Assembly (NCBI GenBank): GCA_963704615.1
Contig: OY969923.1
Location: 3,782,001 to 3,846,000 of the forward strand
Source: Bog-756 sp963704615
GTDB taxonomy: Bacteria; Actinomycetota; Acidimicrobiia; Acidimicrobiales; RAAP-2
DNA: 64,000 nt
Direction of reading: 5' to 3'
Positions within the stretch are counted from its first letter, which is position 1. The number at the start of each line of letters is the position of its first letter. Made by a program: the position numbers and the translations under genes. Under the pieces are notes generated by a model that made no database searches, had not been told where the DNA came from, and was given only the letters and a program-made list of their open reading frames with translations. Positions 44,239-51,913 of the stretch are shown piece by piece.

Positions 44239-44805
44239 TCAACCGGTTGGCTCGGCGCCCGACCCACGTTGACGGCTCACGCCGCGAGTGGCGGCGCCGA
44301 GGATCAGGCGGATGACCACGGCCACGACGGCAAGGTCGGCGAGCATCTGGACAGTGCACACCAGGCGTGCGCCGTCAGTTTTGGGAACGATGTCCCCGAA
44401 TCCCACGGTGGAGAACACAGTGACCGTGAAGTAGAGCGATGAGGTCCGGGTGAGTTGACCCCCAAACGCGGCGGGATCCGAATGGGACATGGTCAGATAG
44501 ATCCACGCGAACACGACGAGGAAAAGCGGGATGATGGTAGCCATGGCCACAGCCGCTCTCAGCATGGGCTGATCATGGTTGGGTATCAACCGGACCTCGT
44601 TGATGACGACGGCGATGAACAGAGCCAAGGCCACGCCGAGGCGCACGACCACCGACTGGTGGGCGCGGTGCTCGATGGGCACGAGGTAGTAGGCGACCAG
44701 GAGCAGCACCGCCATTCCCGTGGCACGCAGCGCGGTCAGGATCAACTGAGAGCGCTCAAAGGCACGCAGATCGGACACACTCGGTGCCGTCATCGCGCCC
44801 ATCAT
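44239..44805 (-). CDS. Two-pore-helix-type potassium channel
   Basis: This 188-aa membrane protein has four to five helices and a K+ channel pore with the selectivity filter in FSTVGFGDIVPKTD. The helices are ALRATGMAVLLLVAYYLV, VVRLGVALALFIAVVINEV, AVAMATIIPLFLVVFAWIY, and VCTVQMLADLAVVAVVIRLI. It has no cytoplasmic RCK or voltage-sensor domain. The filter GFGD is a known variant of GYGD. It lies beside an aminoglycoside-type kinase, with no evident link. Confidence 0.9.
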   Translation of the reverse strand: MMGAMTAPSVSDLRAFERSQLILTALRATGMAVLLLVAYYLVPIEHRAHQSVVVRLGVALALFIAVVINEVRLIPNHDQPMLRAAVAMATIIPLFLVVFAWIYLTMSHSDPAAFGGQLTRTSSLYFTVTVFSTVGFGDIVPKTDGARLVCTVQMLADLAVVAVVIRLILGAATRGVSRQRGSGAEPTG

Positions 44806-44866
44806 CGCAGTTGACGGCCCGGAGGAGAGTGATGATGGTCCGATCGCCAGGTAAGCCCGGTGGATG

Positions 44867-45571
44867 CTACGGACGTGGTGAGTTGCTGCTGTCCAGCATG
44901 GCCCGCATGGCCTTCGTCTCCGTGGCGCTCATGTGAGGATCCTTCGACTTCAACTCGACCAGTTCGGGCAGCCTGAGCCTGAGGACATCGGGGTCGAAGC
45001 GTTCGAGGAAGGCCCGGATGAGCTTGCCCCGGCCCCATCCCATCATGGCGGCGCGGATGCGACCGGCCGGAATCGCCCCCGCCGAGATGAGCAACCACGT
45101 CAGTGCGACGTCGGTGTCACCGTCGCCGCGGCACGCATTGGGCCAATCGATGACGACGGGCCCCGTGTTGGTGAGCATGACATTGAGCGGGTGCAGATCG
45201 AGGTGAACCAGACGGTCACCGCGACCAATGGGCGCATCCCGCGCCCAGTCGGGTGCGGGGATCTCGTGGAGCCGCTGGTGCAGATCGGCCAGCAGGTTTC
45301 CCTGCTGGCCAATTGTCCAAGGGCGGCTACCCATGACGGCAACCATGGAGGACCCATCGATGCGCTCCATCACCAGATCGGCCCCGTCGTCGCTCACTTC
45401 ATGGACTGCGGGGACCGGATAGCCATGCTCGCGGGCGTACTCCATCATCCGGGCCTCGGCATGCATGGACTTTCCCTCGCGCGAACGCCGGAGCACCAGA
45501 CCGCTGCCATATTCGAAGATGTCCGAGTCCCGCCCGGAAGCGAGCAGGTCGCCCGGGGGATTCACCTCCAC
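44867..45571 (-). CDS. APH-family phosphotransferase
   Basis: This 234-aa kinase-fold protein has an ATP-binding N-lobe (RDSDIFEYGSGLVLRRSREG). The catalytic loop is LVHLDLHPLNVML and the metal Asp is in GPVVIDWPNAC. Such proteins phosphorylate small molecules, including aminoglycosides or macrolides; the substrate here cannot be told. The start is uncertain: the GTG at 45571 is chosen to follow the stop of the HiPIP-like gene (45633). The frame extends further upstream but overlaps that gene. Confidence 0.82.
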   Translation of the reverse strand: MEVNPPGDLLASGRDSDIFEYGSGLVLRRSREGKSMHAEARMMEYAREHGYPVPAVHEVSDDGADLVMERIDGSSMVAVMGSRPWTIGQQGNLLADLHQRLHEIPAPDWARDAPIGRGDRLVHLDLHPLNVMLTNTGPVVIDWPNACRGDGDTDVALTWLLISAGAIPAGRIRAAMMGWGRGKLIRAFLERFDPDVLRLRLPELVELKSKDPHMSATETKAMRAMLDSSNSPRP

Positions 45572-45632
45572 AACCTCGGCCCGGTGGTGGCAGTGCCGTC
45601 TCCAGCTGAGGTGGTGGGTCGTCCAGACAGGG

Positions 45633-45884
45633 TTACGGGGTCTCCTCGGGAATTGCATCCCACCACTGGCACCACCACTCCGAGCCGACGAGGATCCGCA
45701 GCTTGGGATGCCAGCAGTACGAGACGTCGAGATAGGGCTCCAAATAGTACCGGCAATTCTCGCACTTCTCCTTGCCTGATGGCTTGCCCTTGAGCACCGC
45801 ATTGGAGGCGAGGTGCCGCAGTTCAATCGACAGCTTCTCGTCAATCTCCTTGGGCTCAGGCTCGGGAATCACATAGTCGGACAT
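45633..45884 (-). CDS. Small four-cysteine protein resembling a high-potential Fe-S protein
   Basis: This 83-aa protein has four cysteines: CENCRYY, SYCWHPK and WWCQWWD. The spacing and aromatic residues follow the HiPIP pattern C-x2-C...C-x(6-9)-[LIVM]-x3-G-W-C-x2-W, except that the Gly before the last Trp-Cys is Trp. There is no signal peptide, whereas classic HiPIPs are periplasmic. If it holds a 4Fe-4S cluster, it would be a small electron carrier. The ATG at 45884 is clear. It lies upstream of the APH-like gene and may be co-transcribed with it. Confidence 0.65.
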   Translation of the reverse strand: MSDYVIPEPEPKEIDEKLSIELRHLASNAVLKGKPSGKEKCENCRYYLEPYLDVSYCWHPKLRILVGSEWWCQWWDAIPEETP

Positions 45885-46058
45885 GTCGCTAACTTTATGC
45901 GACCAGTGTCACACGTTGGACAGGCACAAAAAGGTTGCCAGAACACGGGTATCCACTTGCGGCCCTCCCCCTCGCGTGCATCATGGACCCTCCATCGGGG
46001 TATCCACAGAGTGTCCGCACAGTCGTCCCTGCGACCGTCCACTATCAGGAGGGACTCG

Positions 46059-46250
46059 ATGACAACCACCAAGAACAAGGCTCGGTTCCGCAAACCCGTC
46101 GACCAGGAGGCCACCCGCCTCGCCGCCATACGAGCCATCGTCGACCTCGCCGGAGACGACGAGGACCACGATGTGGCGGCGGAGGCGCTGCTCGTGCTCG
46201 GCGCTTCAACCCAGGAGATCGCGGCGGCGACACTGGGCGCACCGGGTTGA
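46059..46250 (+). CDS. Small hypothetical protein
   Basis: This 63-aa protein starts MTTTKNKARFRKPVDQEATR. It is followed by two helices (LAAIRAIVDLAG and VAAEALLVLGASTQEIAAAT). AGGAGGGA stands 7 bases before the ATG at 46059, strong evidence that it is translated. The first 10 residues are basic, the remainder acidic and helical. No family is recognised. Confidence 0.65.
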   Translation: MTTTKNKARFRKPVDQEATRLAAIRAIVDLAGDDEDHDVAAEALLVLGASTQEIAAATLGAPG

Positions 46251-46374
46251 CGTCTTACATTCTTCGCGAAGAGTCCCACCGGTGATTCCCCGTTCGCCGG
46301 CGATCGCCATTTTCCTTCGCCGGTGTCGGGCGCTACCGCCGCCGTGCTGGCAGCCCCTCGTCGAATCGACCTGA

Positions 46375-47190
46375 TCAGTCACTGAGGGCCGGGTGCCGCT
46401 TGGCCACCATCGGGACGACCATGCTGCGCGGCGAGAGCCATCCGACGGCGGCCCCGATCCGGTTGGCCAGGCCGGGGATGATCACCGCCCTGTCGGCGTC
46501 CATACCTGCCACCGCCGCTTTGGCCACCTCGCCCGCCGGGACCCACATCATTTTCGGCATGGAGCCGACGGCCTCCTCCTCGGAAAACCCGGCGGTGGTG
46601 GCGAACCCCGTTGCGACCGGCCCCGGGCAGAGAACGGTGACCGTCACGCCCTTCCCGCGGAGCTCACCTCGCAAGGCATGGCTGTAGGAAAGCACGAAGG
46701 CCTTGGAGGCCCCGTAGGCGGCCTGTCCGGGCAGAGGCTGGAATGCCGCGGTCGATGCCACATTGAGAACAGCTCCACTGCGGCGTTCGACCATCCCGGC
46801 CACAAAAAGTGAGCACAGGTGCACGACCGCTTCGACGTCGGTCCGCACCATGGCCACCTCTCGACCCGGATCGGACAGGTGGACCGGTCCCGTGGTGGAG
46901 AACCCGGCGTTGTTGACCAAAACGTTCACCAACAATGATCGAGCCTCGAGCTCGGTGGCGATGGCGGTCCGGGATTCTTCGTCGGCCAGATCAGCCACGA
47001 TCACACCGGCTTCGACACCGTACCGACGGGTCAGCTCATCGGCCAAAGAGACGAGCTTGGCCTCATTGCGGGCCACCAGGGTCACCCCCAGACCACGGGC
47101 GGCCAGCAGGAGGGCGATCTCGGCCCCGATGCCGGACGAGGCACCGGTGACCACGCAGGTGCGATCGGGGCGGGGAGCGGGGAGTGCCAT
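46375..47190 (-). CDS. Short-chain dehydrogenase/reductase
   Basis: This 271-aa classical SDR has the nucleotide motif VVTGASSGIGAEIAL, NVLVNNAGFS, the catalytic Ser in LNVASTAAFQ, and Y-x3-K in AAYGASKAFVLSY. It belongs to the DltE-like branch with the substrate-side motif VTVLCPGPVATGF. NADP is likely because of the Arg in LVARNEAKL. The ATG at 47190 is clear. It follows the helix-turn-helix citrate synthase gene in the same direction with a 62-bp gap. Confidence 0.9.
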   Translation of the reverse strand: MALPAPRPDRTCVVTGASSGIGAEIALLLAARGLGVTLVARNEAKLVSLADELTRRYGVEAGVIVADLADEESRTAIATELEARSLLVNVLVNNAGFSTTGPVHLSDPGREVAMVRTDVEAVVHLCSLFVAGMVERRSGAVLNVASTAAFQPLPGQAAYGASKAFVLSYSHALRGELRGKGVTVTVLCPGPVATGFATTAGFSEEEAVGSMPKMMWVPAGEVAKAAVAGMDADRAVIIPGLANRIGAAVGWLSPRSMVVPMVAKRHPALSD

Positions 47191-47252
47191 GCCCCGAGCG
47201 TAGGCCCGTGCTCGCACGGTGGCCGCCGAGCCGGGCCCGCCCGGCTTACCCC

Positions 47253-48596
47253 TCAGGGACGCCTGGTGGAGGCGTAGACGGCACGCGCCCGGTACCGCAG
47301 CGGTCGCTCGGTGAGCTCCTCGAGATAGTGGGCCACCCATCCGGCCACTCGGGCCACGCTGAACAGCGTGCGACCGGCGTCCGGGGGCATCCCGGTGGAC
47401 CACGCGATCGCCGCCATGGCCAGATCGACGTTGGGAAGAGGGATCGTGTGTTCGGCGGCCAGCGCCATGAGCGATCGGACCAACGCCACCCGGTCCGGGT
47501 CAGCCAGCTCCTCGAAGAGATGAAGCAACACCGTGCATCGCGCATCCCCGTTCTTGTACACGGAGTGCCCGAATCCGGGCAGAACGCCCTGCCACCGGAG
47601 GGTGTCATCGAGGGCTCTCTCCACCCCGAGACGCTCGGCGTCGACCAGAAGGGAATAGGCGAGCTGGCTGGCTCCCCCGTGCAAGGGGCCGGCGATGGTG
47701 CCGAGGCCGGCCAGCAGCGCGTCGTAGACGTCGGCCCGGGTGGAGGCGGCGACCCGCACGGCCAGAGTCGAGGTGGCCAGCTCGTGGTCGGCCATCAGGA
47801 CCAGTGCCGCGTTGACCCCCCGGACCATGTGCGGGGTCGGAGAAGGAACCAGCGCCGCCGTCAGGCGTGCGGCCACCGAGTCGGTGACGATCCTGCCGTC
47901 GTCGAGCACCAGTCGGCTCGAGCGGGGATCGACGGCATCGGGCGTGTCATCCTCAGCGAGCCTTCGCCTTCCCCTGACGGAAGGGGCCGCCATCGCCACC
48001 ATCGATGCCGCCACCCGTCGAGCGGTGCGGGTGACGGCCTCCGGCCGTAGGTCGGCCCGGAGGGGATCGCGGGCTCCCGCCATCACCACCGCCCATCGCA
48101 TGCGATCCGACGGCCCGATGTCCGGTGGCCGACCCAAGGCCAGGGGCTCCCACCCCTGCTCTTCCACCACCCCCGGCGCCGCACCTCCCATCGGGCCTGC
48201 TGCCGTCGGGGGATCCGCTCCCGTAGGGCCCTCGGTGTCGCCCTCGGAGCCGGCGGCGTCGCCCTCGGTGCCGGCATCGATGGTCCAGAGCCACTCGGCC
48301 ACGTCCTCGTACGTCGCTCGGGTGGCCAGGTCGGTGGCCCGCCGGCCCCGGTAGAGGGGGCCGTCATCGGTCAGCTGAGTGATGGCCGTGGTGATGGTGG
48401 CCATGCGGGTCTCGACCACTTTGCCCTGACGGGATCGGCGGGCCAGCCGCTCGACCTCCTCGAACTCGAACAGGCTCTTGCGCCCGGAAGGCGCCCGATG
48501 CGAGACGAGAAGGCCCCGGCTCACATAGGCGTACAGCGTGCTCACCTTGACGCCGAGGCGTCGGGCCGCCTCGTCGCTCTCGAGCATGCGCACCAC
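47253..48596 (-). CDS. Citrate synthase with N-terminal helix-turn-helix domain
   Basis: This 447-aa fusion begins with a MerR/HTH_17-type DNA-binding domain (ESDEAARRLGVKVSTLYAYV, SRGLLVSHRAPSGRKSLF). A citrate synthase domain of about 370 residues follows. Catalytic blocks are ADHELATSTLAVRVA (His), AGPLHGGASQLA (His), GFGHSVYKNGDAR, and LPNVDLAMAAIAW (Asp). The Ser in GHSVYK replaces the usual Arg, which may change substrate choice. A Gly/Asp-rich insertion sits at about residues 108-150. Such fusions are known in actinobacteria and may link a metabolite signal to DNA binding. It diverges from the CBS-citrate synthase. The ATG at 48587 is an alternative start. Confidence 0.88.
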   Translation of the reverse strand: MVRMLESDEAARRLGVKVSTLYAYVSRGLLVSHRAPSGRKSLFEFEEVERLARRSRQGKVVETRMATITTAITQLTDDGPLYRGRRATDLATRATYEDVAEWLWTIDAGTEGDAAGSEGDTEGPTGADPPTAAGPMGGAAPGVVEEQGWEPLALGRPPDIGPSDRMRWAVVMAGARDPLRADLRPEAVTRTARRVAASMVAMAAPSVRGRRRLAEDDTPDAVDPRSSRLVLDDGRIVTDSVAARLTAALVPSPTPHMVRGVNAALVLMADHELATSTLAVRVAASTRADVYDALLAGLGTIAGPLHGGASQLAYSLLVDAERLGVERALDDTLRWQGVLPGFGHSVYKNGDARCTVLLHLFEELADPDRVALVRSLMALAAEHTIPLPNVDLAMAAIAWSTGMPPDAGRTLFSVARVAGWVAHYLEELTERPLRYRARAVYASTRRP

Positions 48597-48619
48597 CAGT
48601 GCAGCCTACATCCGATGAC

Positions 48620-48634
48620 ATTGACTTGATCAAT
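48620..48634. promoter_or_regulatory. Inverted repeat between the two citrate synthase genes
   Basis: ATTGA-CTTGA-TCAAT is a perfect 5-5-5 inverted repeat in the AT-rich part of the divergent intergenic region. It is a candidate operator, for instance for the helix-turn-helix citrate synthase. Confidence 0.5.
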
Positions 48635-48734
48635 ATTTACAACTGACTGGACCGAGCGTCACACTGAAGGAAGACACCCAAATCCCAAAGGGGGCGGCAG
48701 GGGCCGCCCGAACCCAGGAAGAACCGGAGAAACC

Positions 48735-50252
48735 ATGGCCACCGCCGTCGAAGAACTCATGTCGTCACCACCCATCACCTGCCACGCCGATACCTCCCTG
48801 ACCGATGCCACTTCCCTCATGGACAGCCGACAGATCGGCTCGGTGGTCGTCACCGACGACCTCGCCATCGTCGGGATACTCACCGAGCGCGACCTGATGC
48901 GGGCCGCGGCCGCCCACGTCGATCCGGTCCACGAGTCGGTCCGACGGTGGATGACCGCCAATCCCGACGTCCTCAAGCTGAACGACGAGGTCGGCGAAGC
49001 TTGGTCGGGTCTGACCCATCACCACTACCGCCACCTTCCGGTGGTCGACGATGGCCGTCTGGTAGGCGTGGTGTCCATCCGCGACCTCCTGGCCGTGGCC
49101 CAGATCCGGCCGGCTGCCGAAGACAGCGTCGATATGCCGCGCGGGCTGGAGGGCGTGGTGGTGGCCGAGACCGCGGTGGGGGACGTCCGTGGGATGGAGG
49201 GCTTTTATCACTACCGGCAGTACTCGGCCACGGAGCTGGCCGACCGACGCTCGCTCGAAGACGTGTGGCAGTTGCTGTTCGACGGATCGTTGCCCAGCCG
49301 GGACGAGTCGGCTCGTTTCGCCGCCGAGGTGGGTGGCCAACGCGACATACCGGCGGGGTTGGCCGAGATGCTTCCCGCCCTCGCCTCGGTGGAGGCTCCG
49401 CTTGACGGCCTGCGCACCGCCGTGTCGTTTCTCGGGGCCGAACTGGGTTGGCGGCCCACCCACGACATCGACCACGAGGAGCTCCGGGCCCAAGCCCTGC
49501 GGCTGTGCTCAGTGGTACCCACGCTGCTCACCGCGCTCTACCGCCTCCAGCAGGGGGACGATCCCGTCCCGCCCCGCCGAGACCTCTCTTATGCCGCCAA
49601 TTACCTCTGGATGCTTCTGGGCCACGAGGCGCCTCCGGCCCATGTGCGGGCCATCGAGGAGTACTTGGTGCTGACCATCGATCACGGGTTCAACGCCTCG
49701 ACCTTCGCGGCCCGGGTCATCGCCTCGACCGGGGCGGACCTGGCCGCGGCCATCGTGGGTGCCATCGGCGCATTGTCGGGACCGCTCCACGGCGGCGCCC
49801 CCAGCCGGGCCCTCGACATGCTCGACGCCATCGGCACCCCGGAGCGGGCCGAGTCGTGGGTCCGCGACGCGGTGGCCCGCGGCGATCGGATCATGGGATT
49901 CGGTCATCGCGTCTACAAGACGGACGACCCCCGGTCCCTCTTCCTCCGTCAGGTGGCCGAAAACCTGGGGGGTGACATGGTCGACTTCGCCGAGCAGGTG
50001 GAGCGGACCACGGTCGACGTGCTGGCCGAGCTCAAGCCGGGCCGCCAGCTCTACACCAACGTCGAGTTCTTTGCCGGGGTGGTCATGAGCACCTGTGGCA
50101 TCCCCCGCCAGATGTTCACCCCGACCTTCGCCTCCAGCCGCACCATCGGCTGGGCCACCCACGTCATGGAGCAGGCCGCCGACAATCGACTCATCCGTCC
50201 GGCGGCGCGCTACGTCGGGCCGCCGCCTCCCCAGCCCGTGCCCCAACCCTGA
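48735..50252 (+). CDS. CBS-domain pair fused to citrate synthase
   Basis: This 505-aa protein has two CBS motifs at about residues 1-125 (ELMSSPPITCHADTSLTDAT, GILTERDLMR; then WMTANPDVLKLNDEV, HRLPVVDDGRLVGVVSIRD-like sequence). A type-II-like citrate synthase domain follows. Catalytic blocks are LTIDHGFNASTFAARV, SGPLHGGAPSRA, MGFGHRVYKTDDPRS, and YTNVEFFAGVVM, in which Glu stands for the usual Asp. CBS pairs bind adenylates, so ATP/AMP control of carbon entry into the TCA or methylcitrate cycle is likely (inference). The ATG at 48735 follows CCGGAGAAACC. It diverges from the helix-turn-helix citrate synthase. Confidence 0.9.
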   Translation: MATAVEELMSSPPITCHADTSLTDATSLMDSRQIGSVVVTDDLAIVGILTERDLMRAAAAHVDPVHESVRRWMTANPDVLKLNDEVGEAWSGLTHHHYRHLPVVDDGRLVGVVSIRDLLAVAQIRPAAEDSVDMPRGLEGVVVAETAVGDVRGMEGFYHYRQYSATELADRRSLEDVWQLLFDGSLPSRDESARFAAEVGGQRDIPAGLAEMLPALASVEAPLDGLRTAVSFLGAELGWRPTHDIDHEELRAQALRLCSVVPTLLTALYRLQQGDDPVPPRRDLSYAANYLWMLLGHEAPPAHVRAIEEYLVLTIDHGFNASTFAARVIASTGADLAAAIVGAIGALSGPLHGGAPSRALDMLDAIGTPERAESWVRDAVARGDRIMGFGHRVYKTDDPRSLFLRQVAENLGGDMVDFAEQVERTTVDVLAELKPGRQLYTNVEFFAGVVMSTCGIPRQMFTPTFASSRTIGWATHVMEQAADNRLIRPAARYVGPPPPQPVPQP

Positions 50253-50271
50253 ACCGGTCGATCGCCAGGGA

Positions 50272-50781
50272 TCAGCTTCCGTCCCCCGACGGGCCCAGCA
50301 CGGCCACGACGTGCTCCTCCACCCACTGGAGGTGAAGAGCCCTTCGGGCGAACCGCCATCCGGCCCCGGTGAGCCGATAGTCGTCGCGGTAGCGGATGTA
50401 CCAGACCATGTCGGTGGCGGTTGTTCCGACGCCCGTCGGGCCCGGCGCCGGCGAGAGGTGGTGGGCCACGCACTGAACCTGGCCCGAGGCCTGATCGCCG
50501 TCGACTGCGTACCGGGTGTTCGACACCTCGTGGAAAGTCCGGTCGTAGACGGCGAGCCGGTCGGGCACCTGCCGGAGCTCCTCATGGCCGGAACGGGTGA
50601 TCACCGGATGGAGATCCACGGGGAACTTGGGCACGACCAGTTCCCCCTCGGCCACGAACAGCTGGGCCAGCCGCTCACCATCGCGGTCGTCGACCGCCGC
50701 CGCGTACTCGACCGAGAGAGCGTGCAGCTCGGCCTGGGCCTCGGCCGTGGCCAGATCCGAGCCGGGCGCCGGGACGGTCAT
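50272..50781 (-). CDS. SnoaL-like (NTF2-fold) protein
   Basis: This 169-aa cone-shaped alpha/beta protein has the family opening ELHALSVEYAAAVDDRDGER, LFVAEGELVVPKFP, and the strand WYIRYRDDYRLTGAGWRFA. Members act as small isomerases, hydratases or binding proteins. The ATG lies within a 4-base overlap with the LLM oxidoreductase gene, so the two are coupled and may work on one substrate. No catalytic residue can be named with confidence. Confidence 0.82.
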   Translation of the reverse strand: MTVPAPGSDLATAEAQAELHALSVEYAAAVDDRDGERLAQLFVAEGELVVPKFPVDLHPVITRSGHEELRQVPDRLAVYDRTFHEVSNTRYAVDGDQASGQVQCVAHHLSPAPGPTGVGTTATDMVWYIRYRDDYRLTGAGWRFARRALHLQWVEEHVVAVLGPSGDGS

Positions 50782-51686
50782 CGACCGTCGCCGGTGGCGC
50801 CGTCGTCTGACAACCCGAATCGCAGTGCGAAAGCGGACATCTCATCGCGGACCTGGTCCAGGTCCCCAGTGACCGTGGCCGACACCACCAGCCGTGTCGC
50901 CCCCACCGATTCGGCATCGAGGACATCCTTTTCGGTGAGGGTCGGGATGTAGCCCGAGGAGGAGAGCTCGATGCCGTCGGGGTCCCGCCCCGCCTTCTCC
51001 GCCGCCTCGCGTACCTGGCTCCATCGCGCCCCCAGGTCGGCGCCGGACAGGCCCAGGGGCTGGAACCCGTCCCCCAGCCGCCCCGCCCGACGAGCGGCGG
51101 CCTCGCTGTGGCCGCCGATGTGAATGGGAACCCCTCCGGGTTGGGCGGGCTTGGGGAAGGAGTGGGCATGCTGGAACGAGAAGAACTCACCCGCGAAACT
51201 GGCGCCGGATTGTCCGGAGTCGGCCCACAAGGCCCGCATGGCGGCGATGGTCTCGTCGGTGCGGCGCCCCCGGGTCCGAGGGTCGGCTCCCGCGGCCAGC
51301 AGCTCCTCGTCCATCCACCCCACCCCGACACACATCCGGACCCGGCCGCCGGACAGAACGTCGACGGTGGCGATCCTCTTGGCCAAGGTCACGGCGTGAT
51401 GGTTGGGGAGGACGAGAACCCCGGTGGCCAGCGTGATCCGGGTGGTGACGCCGGCCAGAAAGGCCATGAGATCCAGCGGGTCGGGAATCGGGCAGTCGTC
51501 GGGGAGAGGCATCTTCCCCGAGGCAGAATACGGGTAAGTGCTCTGGTAGTCCGAGACCACCACGGCGTGCTCCACCAGGACCACCGATTCGAAGCCGCAC
51601 GACTCGGCATGCCGAGCGAACGAGGTCATCCACGCCGGATCGGCGCCGACCCCGGATCGCACCGGAGGGATGATTCCGAACCGCAT
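50778..51686 (-). CDS. LLM-class F420-dependent oxidoreductase
   Basis: This 302-aa luciferase-like protein has FARHAESCGFESVVLVEHAV, ATGVLVLPNHHAVTLAKRIA, LSGGRVRMCVGVGWMDEELL, and GGVPIHIGGHSEAAARRAGR. The pattern is that of the Rv-type F420 family (TIGR03619-like). It would use F420 for hydride transfer on an unknown substrate. The ATG at 51686 is well placed. It forms a coupled pair with the SnoaL-like gene downstream. Confidence 0.88.
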   Translation of the reverse strand: MRFGIIPPVRSGVGADPAWMTSFARHAESCGFESVVLVEHAVVVSDYQSTYPYSASGKMPLPDDCPIPDPLDLMAFLAGVTTRITLATGVLVLPNHHAVTLAKRIATVDVLSGGRVRMCVGVGWMDEELLAAGADPRTRGRRTDETIAAMRALWADSGQSGASFAGEFFSFQHAHSFPKPAQPGGVPIHIGGHSEAAARRAGRLGDGFQPLGLSGADLGARWSQVREAAEKAGRDPDGIELSSSGYIPTLTEKDVLDAESVGATRLVVSATVTGDLDQVRDEMSAFALRFGLSDDGATGDGR

Positions 51687-51913
51687 GACTGCTCACTTTC
51701 GTCCTTGCCCTCGAGGTGGGCGGGGCCTGATGCCCGGCTGCGACCTCGGCAGAGCCGAGCGTAAGCGTGACCCCGCCCCGGCGCCAATGCCGGCGGGGGT
51801 CGGCGACGGCATCAGGCGGCGTCAGTAGTGTTGGATGGTGATGACCACACCCCAGGGGGGGTTCGCCGCAGGCGGCAGTCGGGTCCATCCCGGGGTCACG
51901 ATCGCGAGCAGCC

